From Xylophilus ampelinus (GTDB lineage Bacteria > Pseudomonadota > Gammaproteobacteria > Burkholderiales > Burkholderiaceae_C), in contig NZ_QJTC01000026.1 of NCBI RefSeq assembly GCF_003217575.1, positions 1 to 54,053 of the forward strand: 54,053 bases of DNA. The letters are read 5' to 3'. Position numbers and translations under genes: made by a program. A model generated the notes under the pieces. That model had not been told where the DNA came from and searched no databases. It saw nothing but the letters and a program-made list of their open reading frames with translations. Of the stretch, positions 27,408 through 34,909 are shown in pieces (within the stretch, counting starts at the first letter, position 1; each line of letters begins with the position of its first letter).

Positions 27408-28067
27408 TTAGGGCGCTGCGGATACGGCGACGGGCGGTATCGCCAGACCCTGGAGCAACATGTCGATCTGGGTGCGCAGGAAACGCTCGGGATCGAAGCC
27501 CTGGATGGCGCTGTCGCGGTGGAGCATCAGGAACAACATCGGCGCCTTGAGCGCATAGGCCGCATACGCCACGTCCACCGTACGGAATTCGCCCCGGTCC
27601 ATGCCCCGCTGGACGATGCGGGCCAGCAGGGCGGTCCCCGGCGCCTCCACCTCCTGTTCGTAGAAGCCCGCCAGTTCGGGGAAGTTGCAGGCCTCGGCCA
27701 TCATCAGCTTGCAAATGCCGCTCGCCTTGCTGCGGCCGACCTGCTGCCACCAGGCATTCATGGCGTAGACCAGCATTCCGGCCGAGTCGGCTGCGAACTC
27801 GTCGATCTCCACCGACCAGCCTGCGTACATGACGCTGATGTTCGCGCGTACCACGGCTTTGAAGAGTTCGTGCTTGCTGGGAAAGTAGAGAAACAGCGTG
27901 CCCTTGGAGACACCCGCCCGCGCCGCGACCTCTTCGACGCGGGTGGCCGCATAACCTTTCTCCACGAACACGTCGAGCGCCGCCGCCAGGAGTTCGCCCG
28001 GACGGGCTTTCTTGCGGCGTTCTCGGCGTCGTGTTTCGTCGGTGGAGGTGGGTTCGGCGTTCGACAT
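27408..28067 (-). CDS. TetR/AcrR family transcriptional regulator
   Basis: A 219-residue repressor. Its N-terminal helix-turn-helix reads ALDVFVEKGYAATRVEEVAA then RAGVSKGTLFLYFPSKHELF (about residues 30-70), the standard TetR DNA-binding domain. The ligand-binding part is all-helical and unassigned. It lies upstream of pcm-rhodanese-tolC on the same strand (38-base gap) and divergent from msrA, so it may control the tolC operon. A 22-bp palindrome sits right at its start codon, implying autoregulation. ATG 28067 is chosen to match the family. Confidence 0.92.
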   Translation of the reverse strand: MSNAEPTSTDETRRRERRKKARPGELLAAALDVFVEKGYAATRVEEVAARAGVSKGTLFLYFPSKHELFKAVVRANISVMYAGWSVEIDEFAADSAGMLVYAMNAWWQQVGRSKASGICKLMMAEACNFPELAGFYEQEVEAPGTALLARIVQRGMDRGEFRTVDVAYAAYALKAPMLFLMLHRDSAIQGFDPERFLRTQIDMLLQGLAIPPVAVSAAP

Positions 28068-28068
28068 T

Positions 28069-28090
28069 CTAATGACTGGCTGGTTATTAG
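28069..28090. promoter_or_regulatory. Candidate TetR-type operator
   Basis: CTAATGACTGGCTGGTTATTAG is a 22-bp imperfect palindrome with outer arms CTAAT/ATTAG, one base upstream of the TetR start codon. Length and ATnAC...GTnAT pattern resemble operators of TetR/AcrR regulators. It likely overlaps the promoter of the regulator's own operon. Confidence 0.6.
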
Positions 28091-28244
28091 TGTACGGGAG
28101 CCTGCCGTACAGGTCGATGCGCGCGAAGGTGCACCGGTAGCGCGTGGCGGCCTTGTCTTGCACCGGGAGGATCGAGCCCCACCTGGAGCGCTTATTGACC
28201 GATCCCATGCTTCGCGGCCTTCAGGCCGCTCTACAAAGGAACCC

Positions 28245-28790
28245 ATGTCTGCTTCCCAAGAAACCATCGTGCTCGGTGGCGGCTGCTTCTGGTGCACCGA
28301 AGCCGTCTTCGACCGCGTGCGCGGCGTCACCGACGTCGAGAGCGGCTACTGCAACGGCGACGGGCCACGCCCGAGCTATGAACAGGTCTGCACCGGCCGC
28401 ACCGGGTATGTCGAGGTGGTGAAGCTTAACTTCGACCCGTCGGTGATCGAACTGGGCGCGCTGCTGGAAATCTTCTTCGTGGTGCACGACGCGACGACGC
28501 TCAACCGCCAAGGCAACGACGTCGGCAGCCAGTACCGCAGCGGCATCTACACCTCCAGCGACGCGCAGGCGGCCATCGCCCACGAGACGATCGCCCGCGT
28601 GCAGCAGGATCCGGCCCTGCGCGGAGCGACCGTCGTCACCGAGGTGGAACCGCTGCGCGACTACCATCCGGCGGAGGACTACCACCAGGACTATTTCCTG
28701 CAGCATCCCCAGCAGGGCTACTGCGCCTTCGTCGTCGGGCCCAAGGTGGAGAAGTTCCGAAAGACGTTCTCCCAGCATTTGAAAGCCTAG
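28245..28790 (+). CDS. msrA: Peptide-methionine (S)-S-oxide reductase
   Basis: A 181-residue MsrA that reduces methionine-S-sulfoxide in proteins. GGGCFWCTEAVF carries the catalytic cysteine, GYCNGDGPRPSYEQVCTGRTGYVE follows in outline, and VGSQYRSGIY and YHQDYF complete the active site. ATG 28245 has AAAGGA at ideal spacing. A tight palindrome GCGGCCT-TC-AGGCCGC (28214-28229) sits just before the ribosome binding site. The next genes on the strand are a metal-receptor pair. Confidence 0.95.
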   Translation: MSASQETIVLGGGCFWCTEAVFDRVRGVTDVESGYCNGDGPRPSYEQVCTGRTGYVEVVKLNFDPSVIELGALLEIFFVVHDATTLNRQGNDVGSQYRSGIYTSSDAQAAIAHETIARVQQDPALRGATVVTEVEPLRDYHPAEDYHQDYFLQHPQQGYCAFVVGPKVEKFRKTFSQHLKA

Positions 28791-28894
28791 GCGTTTGCGG
28801 CGTCGCGTCCCCCGGTTGCTGTCGCGGCGGTACTGCAGCTTTAGGCGAGAATCGGCGCCTGCGCGGCCTCTGGGCGGTCGCACCTCCGCCGCCG

Positions 28895-29320
28895 ATGCAC
28901 TCCCGCACCCCCTTCTTCCGTGACCGATCCCAACTGCTGCGCCGTCGCGCGGGCGGCTGGTATCTGCTCGCATTGCTGGTGGTGGCGCCGTGGCTGGGCA
29001 TGCTGCACTCGGTCGTGCATCCGGTCGTCCCGGCGGGCGTATCGGCCTCTCTGCACCACGTTGTCGGGCACGGCGCTGTCTCAGGCGCTGCGCAGGGCCA
29101 TGCGGCGGATTCACACGGGCTCGCGCGCCTGTTCGGTCCGCACGACGCGGGCGACTGCCGCGTCTACGACCAGCTGCTCCAGGCGGACGCGCTGCTTTCC
29201 ATGCCGCCGGCCGTGGTACCGGTGTTCTGGGCGGCAGTGCGCTTCGCCGTCCCGCCGCAGCCGTCGCCGTCCTGCGGCAGTGCCGTCTTCGAGGCCCGCG
29301 CGCCGCCTCCCGTCCGTTGA
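28895..29320 (+). CDS. DUF2946-like His-rich membrane or periplasmic protein
   Basis: A 141-residue protein with one N-terminal hydrophobic segment (GWYLLALLVVAPWLGMLHSV) followed by a His-rich region (HSVVHP, LHHVVGH, HAADSHG). Then comes RLFGPHDAGDCRVYDQLLQADA, a block typical of DUF2946-like proteins located beside TonB-dependent receptors. Clustered histidines suggest metal handling in the periplasm. It lies 118 bases upstream of the receptor gene on the same strand. Function is inferred from context. Confidence 0.7.
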   Translation: MHSRTPFFRDRSQLLRRRAGGWYLLALLVVAPWLGMLHSVVHPVVPAGVSASLHHVVGHGAVSGAAQGHAADSHGLARLFGPHDAGDCRVYDQLLQADALLSMPPAVVPVFWAAVRFAVPPQPSPSCGSAVFEARAPPPVR

Positions 29321-29438
29321 AGCTGCGCAGCGCCCGGCGCGCTGCCGCTCATGGCGTCCGCTGCGCGGCGGATGCCCGTGGCCGTCCGCATGCGCCTCGC
29401 GTGGCGTCGGCATGTCCTGTTCAACGAGTGTTTTCACC

Positions 29439-31559
29439 ATGTCCATCCCTTTCCGCAGCAGCGCCCTGGGTGCCGCCGCCTTCTCGCTGTGCGCCCTCAT
29501 GGCGTCCGGCCCCGCCTCTGCGCAGACCGCGTCCACGGCCGACCCCGCTTCGTCGCGTGCCTCTCACCTGCGCGAAATCACGGTCACCGGCAATCCGCTC
29601 GGCGCCACCGACACGGTGGTGCCGGCCGAACGCCTTGAGGGCGACGCGCTCACGCTGCGCAGTCGCACCACGCTGGGCGAAACGCTCGACGGTCTGCCGG
29701 GCGTCAGCAGCACCTACTTCGGTCCCAACGCCAGCCGGCCGATCATCCGGGGCCAGGACGGCGACCGCATCCGCATCCTGCAGAACGGTGGCGCGACGCT
29801 GGATGCGTCGGCGCTCAGCTTCGACCACGCGGTGCCGACCGAGGCATTGACCACCGAGCGGATCGAAGTGCTGCGGGGCGCGGGCGCGCTGCTCTACGGC
29901 GGTAGCGCCGTGGGCGGCGTGGTCAACGTGATCGACGACCGCATCCCGCATGCGCCGATCGACGGCGTGACCGGCAAGGTCGACGGCGGCCTGGCCGCCG
30001 GCAACGGCGAGCGCAGCGGCGCCGCGATGGTGGAGGGCGGCAACGAGCGCTTCGCGATCCACGCCGACGTGTTCGACCGCAAGACCGACGACGTGCGGGT
30101 GCCGGTGCAGCTCGATTGCGCCAAGCCCGGTGCGCCCGGCCTCGCGCGGCGCATCTGCAACTCGGCCAGCAGCTCGCACGGCGGCGCGGTGGGCGGCACC
30201 ATGTTCTTCGACCGGGGCTACCTGGGCGCATCGGCCAGCACCTACCGCACCGACTACGGCACCGTGGCCGAGGACGACGTGACCATCGGCATGCGCTCCG
30301 ATCGTTATGCGCTCGAAGGCCTGTGGCGCATCGACGCCGGTCCGCTGGAGAGTATCAAGTTCAATGCGAGCCACACCGACTACGTGCATACCGAGTTCGA
30401 AAGCGGCGCTGCCGGCACCACCTTCCGCAACCGGGGCAACGACCTGCGGATCGAGTCACGCCATCGCCCGATCGGCGCCCTGCAGGGCGTGGTCGGCCTG
30501 CAGGCCGAGGCCAACCGCTTCTCCGCGCTGGGCGAGGAGGCCTTCGCTCCGGCCAGCCGGACCCGTTCGACCGCGCTCTTCGCCCACGAGGAACTCGCCA
30601 CCGGCTGGGGCAAGCTGACCTTCGGTGCCCGCACCGAGCAGGTCAAGGTGCAGTCGTTCGGCAATCCGGAGGTGGACCGGTTCGACATCGGATCGCGCAC
30701 CTTCCATCCGCACAGTGCCGCCGTCGGCGCGCTGGTGCAGCTGGCACCGCAATGGCAGCTCACCAGCAACCTGGCCTACACCCAGCGCGCGCCCAAGGAC
30801 TACGAGCTGTTCGCCAACGGGCCGCACGTGGCCACCGCGGCCTGGGAGACGGGCGACGGCGCGCTCGGTCTGGAGAAATCGACCGGCCTCGATCTGGGGG
30901 CCGCCTGGAAGGACGGCCCGCACCGCTTCTCGGTCACCGGCTACGTCACCCGTTTTTCCAACTACATCGGCCTGGCGCCGACGGGCGATACGATCTCGGA
31001 GGAGGGAGAGCGCAATCCGCCCGAGGGCGTGGATGCCCTGCCCGAGTACCGCTACGCGGGCGTGCGTGCCCGGTTCTACGGCGTCGAGGCCAGCGGCACG
31101 GTGCGACTCTGGGGCGCGAGCGGTCTTGCCGCGGCCCCGGGCGCGGCTGCGAACTCGGCGCTCGACCTCAACCTGCGCGGCGACCTGGTGCGCGCCGAGA
31201 ACACCGACACCGGCCAGCCGCTGCCGCGCATCGCGCCGGTGCGTGCCGGTGCCGGCCTGGTCTGGTCCAGCGGACCGTGGCGCGTGGGTGGCGGCTTCGA
31301 CCACAGCGCCGCACAGCGCCGCGTGCCGAACGACGGCTCGCGCGCTACCGGTGCCTTCACCCTCTGGAATGCGTCGCTCGGCTACACCACCCAGGTGCAG
31401 ATGGGCAACCTGCGTAGTTCGGTGCTCTGGTACGCCCGGCTCGACAACATCACCGACCGGCTGGCGTACAGCGCCAGCTCGATCCTGACGACGACCGCGT
31501 TTCCGCGCGCGCCGCTGCCCGGACGCAGTCTGAAGGTCGGCCTGCGCGCCGAGTTCTGA
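29439..31559 (+). CDS. TonB-dependent receptor (ZnuD-like metal receptor)
   Basis: A 706-residue outer-membrane receptor. A signal peptide ends at SAQTA, then REITVTGNPLG and the plug domain with LDGLPGVSSTYFGPNASRPI, IRGQDGDRIRILQNG and RIEVLRGAGALLYGGSAVGG. The beta barrel ends ... LKVGLRAEF with a C-terminal Phe. DSAXXXFDHAVP-type sequence (SALSFDHAVPTE) and an extracellular loop with a cysteine pair (LDCAKP ... RRICNS) are as in ZnuD-type zinc/heme receptors. Together with the preceding His-rich protein it suggests uptake of a transition metal, most likely zinc or copper. No Zur-like box was found upstream. Confidence 0.88.
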   Translation: MSIPFRSSALGAAAFSLCALMASGPASAQTASTADPASSRASHLREITVTGNPLGATDTVVPAERLEGDALTLRSRTTLGETLDGLPGVSSTYFGPNASRPIIRGQDGDRIRILQNGGATLDASALSFDHAVPTEALTTERIEVLRGAGALLYGGSAVGGVVNVIDDRIPHAPIDGVTGKVDGGLAAGNGERSGAAMVEGGNERFAIHADVFDRKTDDVRVPVQLDCAKPGAPGLARRICNSASSSHGGAVGGTMFFDRGYLGASASTYRTDYGTVAEDDVTIGMRSDRYALEGLWRIDAGPLESIKFNASHTDYVHTEFESGAAGTTFRNRGNDLRIESRHRPIGALQGVVGLQAEANRFSALGEEAFAPASRTRSTALFAHEELATGWGKLTFGARTEQVKVQSFGNPEVDRFDIGSRTFHPHSAAVGALVQLAPQWQLTSNLAYTQRAPKDYELFANGPHVATAAWETGDGALGLEKSTGLDLGAAWKDGPHRFSVTGYVTRFSNYIGLAPTGDTISEEGERNPPEGVDALPEYRYAGVRARFYGVEASGTVRLWGASGLAAAPGAAANSALDLNLRGDLVRAENTDTGQPLPRIAPVRAGAGLVWSSGPWRVGGGFDHSAAQRRVPNDGSRATGAFTLWNASLGYTTQVQMGNLRSSVLWYARLDNITDRLAYSASSILTTTAFPRAPLPGRSLKVGLRAEF

Positions 31560-31589
31560 TCCGGCGGGCCGGCGCGGGCGGGCCGACGC

Positions 31590-32258
31590 TCAGGGCGCCA
31601 GCCGCTCGCGCTGCCAGGAGGCGTCGGCCTGCAGCCGGTACTGGAGCCGGTCGTGCAGCCGGCTCTTGCGGCCCTGCCAGAATTCCCAGCGGTCGGGCAC
31701 CAGCCGGTAGCCGCCCCAGTGCGGCGGACGCGGCGGCTGCAGCAGGAACTGCGCGCCGTACGTGGCCGCGTTGGCCACCAGCACCGACCGGCTCGGGATC
31801 ACCTGGCTCTGCGGACTGGCCCAGGCGCCGATGCGCGAATCGAGCGGCCGGCTGCGGAAGTAGGCGTCGCTTTCCTCCGCGCTCGTCCGCTCCACCCGGC
31901 CTTCGATGCGCACCACCCGCTCCAGCTCCACCCAGTGGAACTGCAGCGCCGCGAACGGGTTGCCGGCCAGTTGCCGGCCCTTGCGGCTGTTGTAGTTGGT
32001 GAACCACACGATGCCGCGTGCGTCGTAGCCCTTGACCAGCACGATACGGCTGCTGGGCCGCAGGTCGCTGCCGACGGTGGCGAGCGTCATCGCATTGGGC
32101 TCGGGCACCGCGCTCGCCAGCGCCTCCGAGAGCCAGCGTTCGAACTGTTCGAGCGGATCGGCATCGGAATCCTGCTCGCCTAGTTCGGCGCGTTCGTAGC
32201 TTTTGCGCAGGGCCGCGAGGTCGGCAGGCGCGGGCGGTGGGGTGGGGTGGGAAGCCAT
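31590..32258 (-). CDS. pdxH: Pyridoxamine 5'-phosphate oxidase
   Basis: PdxH makes pyridoxal 5'-phosphate from PNP or PMP using FMN. Family motifs: [42 protein letters not shown] (FMN contact), [14 protein letters not shown] and the C-terminal [15 protein letters not shown] ... RLHDR. About 222 residues, as usual. ATG 32258 (MASHP) was chosen; ATG 32273 adds five residues; neither has a clear ribosome binding site. Divergent from the MobA-like gene by about 100 bases. Confidence 0.94.
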   Translation of the reverse strand: MASHPTPPPAPADLAALRKSYERAELGEQDSDADPLEQFERWLSEALASAVPEPNAMTLATVGSDLRPSSRIVLVKGYDARGIVWFTNYNSRKGRQLAGNPFAALQFHWVELERVVRIEGRVERTSAEESDAYFRSRPLDSRIGAWASPQSQVIPSRSVLVANAATYGAQFLLQPPRPPHWGGYRLVPDRWEFWQGRKSRLHDRLQYRLQADASWQRERLAP

Positions 32259-32357
32259 CGCGGGATTGTGCATCGCATAGAGTGCGCCTTCCGCAGGTCA
32301 TGCCGCGGCCGCCGCGCGGGTGGTTACCCGCCAGCACCATCCGAACCACCTCGCCCG

Positions 32358-32939
32358 ATGCCGCCAGTCGCCCCGCCCCTGCCCACGGTTCTCGTCCTCG
32401 CCTCCGGCAAGGGCGAACGCTTTCGCGCCTCGGGCGGCCGGGTGCACAAGCTGCAGGCCGATCTGTGCGGCCGCAGCGTCCTCGACCGGACGCTCGACGC
32501 GGTCCGGGCCAGCGGTCTGCCCTGGCACCTGGAGGATGCGGGCCATCCGGGCATGGGCGATTCGGTCGCCGCGGCGGTGCGGGCGACGCGGCATGCGCCG
32601 GGCTGGCTGATGTTGCCGGCCGACCTGCCGCTGATCGCGGCGGCGACCCTCGTCTCGGTGGCCCGGACGCTGATGGCCGGCACGGCCATGGCCGTGCTGC
32701 CGTGGGTGGGGGGCCGGCGCGCCCATCCGGTCGGCTTCGCGGGCCCGCTGGGTCAGGAGCTGTCGAGCCTCGAAGGAAAAGAGGGCGCCAGGCGCATCAT
32801 TTCACGGCTGGATGCTATGAAAAGCGTAGCAAATGTTCAACTCGACGATGTCGGCGCGGTTACCGACATCGACACCATCGAGGATTTGCAGCGCGCCGCC
32901 GATCTGCTGCACGGCCGCGGCACCGCGCCTGCGGCCTGA
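32358..32939 (+). CDS. MobA/MocA-like nucleotidyltransferase
   Basis: A 193-residue NTP-transferase-fold protein. VLVLASGKGERF matches the nucleotide-binding loop LAxGxxxRxG, GRVHKLQADL supplies the conserved lysine, and MLPADLPLI holds the metal-binding aspartate. The end TDIDTIEDL is the closing motif. Such enzymes transfer CMP or GMP to the molybdenum cofactor, or act on sugar phosphates; the exact substrate is unclear and no molybdoenzyme lies nearby. A 17-bp palindromic core (32814-32830) is embedded around residues 153-158 without breaking the frame. Its stop touches the sodC stop. Confidence 0.8.
   Translation: MPPVAPPLPTVLVLASGKGERFRASGGRVHKLQADLCGRSVLDRTLDAVRASGLPWHLEDAGHPGMGDSVAAAVRATRHAPGWLMLPADLPLIAAATLVSVARTLMAGTAMAVLPWVGGRRAHPVGFAGPLGQELSSLEGKEGARRIISRLDAMKSVANVQLDDVGAVTDIDTIEDLQRAADLLHGRGTAPAA
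32814..32830. repeat. 17-bp palindromic core inside the MobA-like gene
   Basis: GCTAT-GAAAAGC-GTAGC: same 5-7-5 layout as the dispersed repeat core, with one G.T mismatch in the arms. Flanking sequence does not match the 55-bp copies. Confidence 0.45.
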
Positions 32940-33485
32940 TCAGCGCTGCTCGATCACGCCGCAGGCGATGCGCGGGCCCGAATCGCCCGCGGGTTGGCTG
33001 TGGTAGTCGTCGCGGTCGCGGTGTACGACCAGCGCCCGGCCCAGCACTCCGGTGGGCCCGTTGCCCAGGCTGATCGCCCGCGTGTCGATGCTGAAAGTAG
33101 CGGTGCCGGTGCTGTCGGCATGCAGGCTCGGCAGTTCGCCGGCATGCACGCCGGCCTCGCCGAAACGGCCATGCTGCACCGCCTGCGGATTGAAGTGGCC
33201 ACCGGCCGCGTCCCCGTCGCGTCCGCAATCGCCGACCTCGTGGATGTGGAAACCGTGCTCGGTGCCGGGCGGCAGGCCCCAGACCGTGCCGGTGACCTGC
33301 ACGATGCCGCCCAGTTGCCGGAAGGCGATGTTTCCGCTCGCGGCATGGCCGGGCGTGGGTCGCAGATCTGCCACCGCGGTGCTGCCGCAGGGCGGGCCGG
33401 CGCATCCCGTCAGCAACAGGGACAGGCAGGCGGCCGCGGTGGACGAGGCGAGCGGACGACGATCGGGCGACGAACGGGCGAACAT
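32940..33485 (-). CDS. sodC: Superoxide dismutase [Cu-Zn], lipoprotein
   Basis: A 181-residue periplasmic Cu,Zn superoxide dismutase. The signal peptide ends LLLTGC, a good lipobox. Metal ligands lie in HGFHIHEVGDC and GGHFNPQAVQHG, and the closing RALVVHRDRDDYHSQPAGDS and RIACGVIEQ are present, including both disulfide cysteines. ATG 33485 fits the signal peptide; an upstream GTG is less likely. It converges on the MobA-like gene with stop codons directly abutting (TGATCA). Protects against extracytoplasmic superoxide. Confidence 0.95.
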   Translation of the reverse strand: MFARSSPDRRPLASSTAAACLSLLLTGCAGPPCGSTAVADLRPTPGHAASGNIAFRQLGGIVQVTGTVWGLPPGTEHGFHIHEVGDCGRDGDAAGGHFNPQAVQHGRFGEAGVHAGELPSLHADSTGTATFSIDTRAISLGNGPTGVLGRALVVHRDRDDYHSQPAGDSGPRIACGVIEQR

Positions 33486-33509
33486 GCGCCGCACTCTAAG
33501 CGGCACGCC

Positions 33510-34157
33510 TCAGCCGGGTGCTTCCGCTTGTGACAGCCGCAGTATGCGGGCCAGCGCCTTGTCCTCGATCCCCATCTCGCGCAGCGATGTATAGGTGGCG
33601 TGCGCGTAGTCGCGGGTGGTGCCGAACCGGCCGGCAGCGGTCGCGAAGATGCTGCGGTACTGGGCATCGGTCAGCTCGCCCGTGTGGTGGGGGCTGTTGC
33701 GCGACAGGGTGAAGGCCAATGCCCGCACCGGGCCTTCCGCGGTGCGCAGCGGCAGCCACCGCGGATCGTAGACGCCGGTCACCATCTCGCGTTTCCAGAG
33801 GTCGATCAAGGTCTGCAGGCCCCGCGCGCGCTGCACCCGAAACACCATGCCCCTGCAGCTGCCGCCGGTCAGCAGGCCGAAGACGAGGCCACGGCATTCC
33901 GGGGTGCCGCGGTTCACCGCGCTCCACATCTTGAGGGCTCGGTGCCAGCCGTGCACCAGTGCGGCCCGGCACTCCTGGAACGGGAAATCGGGCCGCCAGA
34001 TCAGCGAGCCGTAGCCGAAGATCCACAGATCCTCCTGTCCGCCCCACTGCGCAAGCGCCTGCTCCAGCATCGCCTGCGGGTCGCGCTGCCGGCGTGTCGG
34101 TTCGATGACGGGTGGTACGCCGTCGCGCGAGGGCGGGGTAGGTGAGGGAGAGGACAT
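33510..34157 (-). CDS. Gamma-glutamylcyclotransferase, ChaC type
   Basis: A 215-residue ChaC-family enzyme that cleaves glutathione to 5-oxoproline and Cys-Gly. The signature FGYGSLIWRP is at about residues 47-56, followed by RAALVHGWHRALKMWSAVNRGTPE and GLVFGLLTGGSCRGMVFRV, both typical of the family. The conserved acidic residue region is HHTGELTD. Twenty-four bases upstream of sodC on the same strand, so both may be co-transcribed in an oxidative-stress context. Confidence 0.9.
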   Translation of the reverse strand: MSSPSPTPPSRDGVPPVIEPTRRQRDPQAMLEQALAQWGGQEDLWIFGYGSLIWRPDFPFQECRAALVHGWHRALKMWSAVNRGTPECRGLVFGLLTGGSCRGMVFRVQRARGLQTLIDLWKREMVTGVYDPRWLPLRTAEGPVRALAFTLSRNSPHHTGELTDAQYRSIFATAAGRFGTTRDYAHATYTSLREMGIEDKALARILRLSQAEAPG

Positions 34158-34205
34158 TTACAATTTCGCAGTGGCGACAGGCCATTATTCACCTGGACTT
34201 TCCGC

Positions 34206-34706
34206 ATGAACACCTCGAGCGACCCCGATAGCCAGCAGCGTTTCGCCTTGAGCCTCATGGGCGGGCTGATCGTGATCCTGCTCGCCGTCGTTATGGGCTC
34301 GGTCGTGCGGCGCCACCTGCATCCGCACCACCGAACGGCCGCGGTCGCCGATTCCAATTCGGTCGAAGGTGCCCGGGTGCTGATCGAAGAAGGCATCGTC
34401 AAGATCTACTTCGCGCCTGGCAGCGCGACCCTGACACCGGGTACCGAAAAAGCGCTGGCCAGCGTGGTCAAGGGAATGGACGTGGGCATGCGGGCGGTGG
34501 TGCTCAGCTACCGGTACCCGGCAATCGGCCCGGGCGACAGCGCGGCCCTTGTCCGACGCCGTGCGGCCCAGGTGCGCGAGATGCTGGTAGGCCTGGGGCT
34601 GCCGGACGACAAGATCGAACTGCGCTCGTCCGCGCAGGCCGGTGGCTCCAGCGCCGGCGAAGACCGGGAACTGGCCAACCGCATGGATGTGATGCTGGTG
34701 AACTGA
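34206..34706 (+). CDS. OmpA-domain protein with one N-terminal membrane helix
   Basis: A 166-residue envelope protein. One membrane segment (LSLMGGLIVILLAVVMGSVV, about residues 16-35) is followed by a short His-rich turn and an OmpA-type C-terminal domain: IYFAPGSATLTPGTEKAL matches the peptidoglycan-binding start, and RRRAAQVREMLVGLGLPDDKIEL and NRMDVML match the rest. Likely inner-membrane anchored with the domain in the periplasm. Divergent from the chaC-like gene. The following spacer holds a large inverted repeat. Confidence 0.82.
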   Translation: MNTSSDPDSQQRFALSLMGGLIVILLAVVMGSVVRRHLHPHHRTAAVADSNSVEGARVLIEEGIVKIYFAPGSATLTPGTEKALASVVKGMDVGMRAVVLSYRYPAIGPGDSAALVRRRAAQVREMLVGLGLPDDKIELRSSAQAGGSSAGEDRELANRMDVMLVN

Positions 34707-34783
34707 CGAGCCGTACGCGGCGCCGGCCTGTCGGTACACCCTGAATGGACCGCCGCGGTCGCTTCGCAGCCGACGAGGCTTCC

Positions 34784-34909
34784 GCCGCTCTAAGAGCGGC
34801 TAACACAACCCAGCGAAGCGGTTCTGGCTAGGCGCCGCATCGCAGACAGTACGAGTAGTACGACAAGGTGCGGCAACGACGCCAGAAGGGTTGTGTTAGC
34901 CGCTCTAAG
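34784..34909. repeat. Nested ~114-bp inverted-repeat element with flanking direct repeat
   Basis: Perfect 19-bp arms AGAGCGGCTAACACAACCC (34793-34811) and its reverse complement (34888-34906) enclose further pairing: TTCTGGC/GCCAGAA (34822-34828/34881-34887), GCCGCA/TGCGGC (34834-34839/34869-34874) and GTAC-GAGTA-GTAC (34849-34861). The whole folds into one long interrupted stem. GCCGCTCTAAG occurs as a direct repeat at 34784-34794 and 34899-34909. The right arm contains the stop codon of mnmH. It resembles a MITE or a structured transcription stop. Confidence 0.75.
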
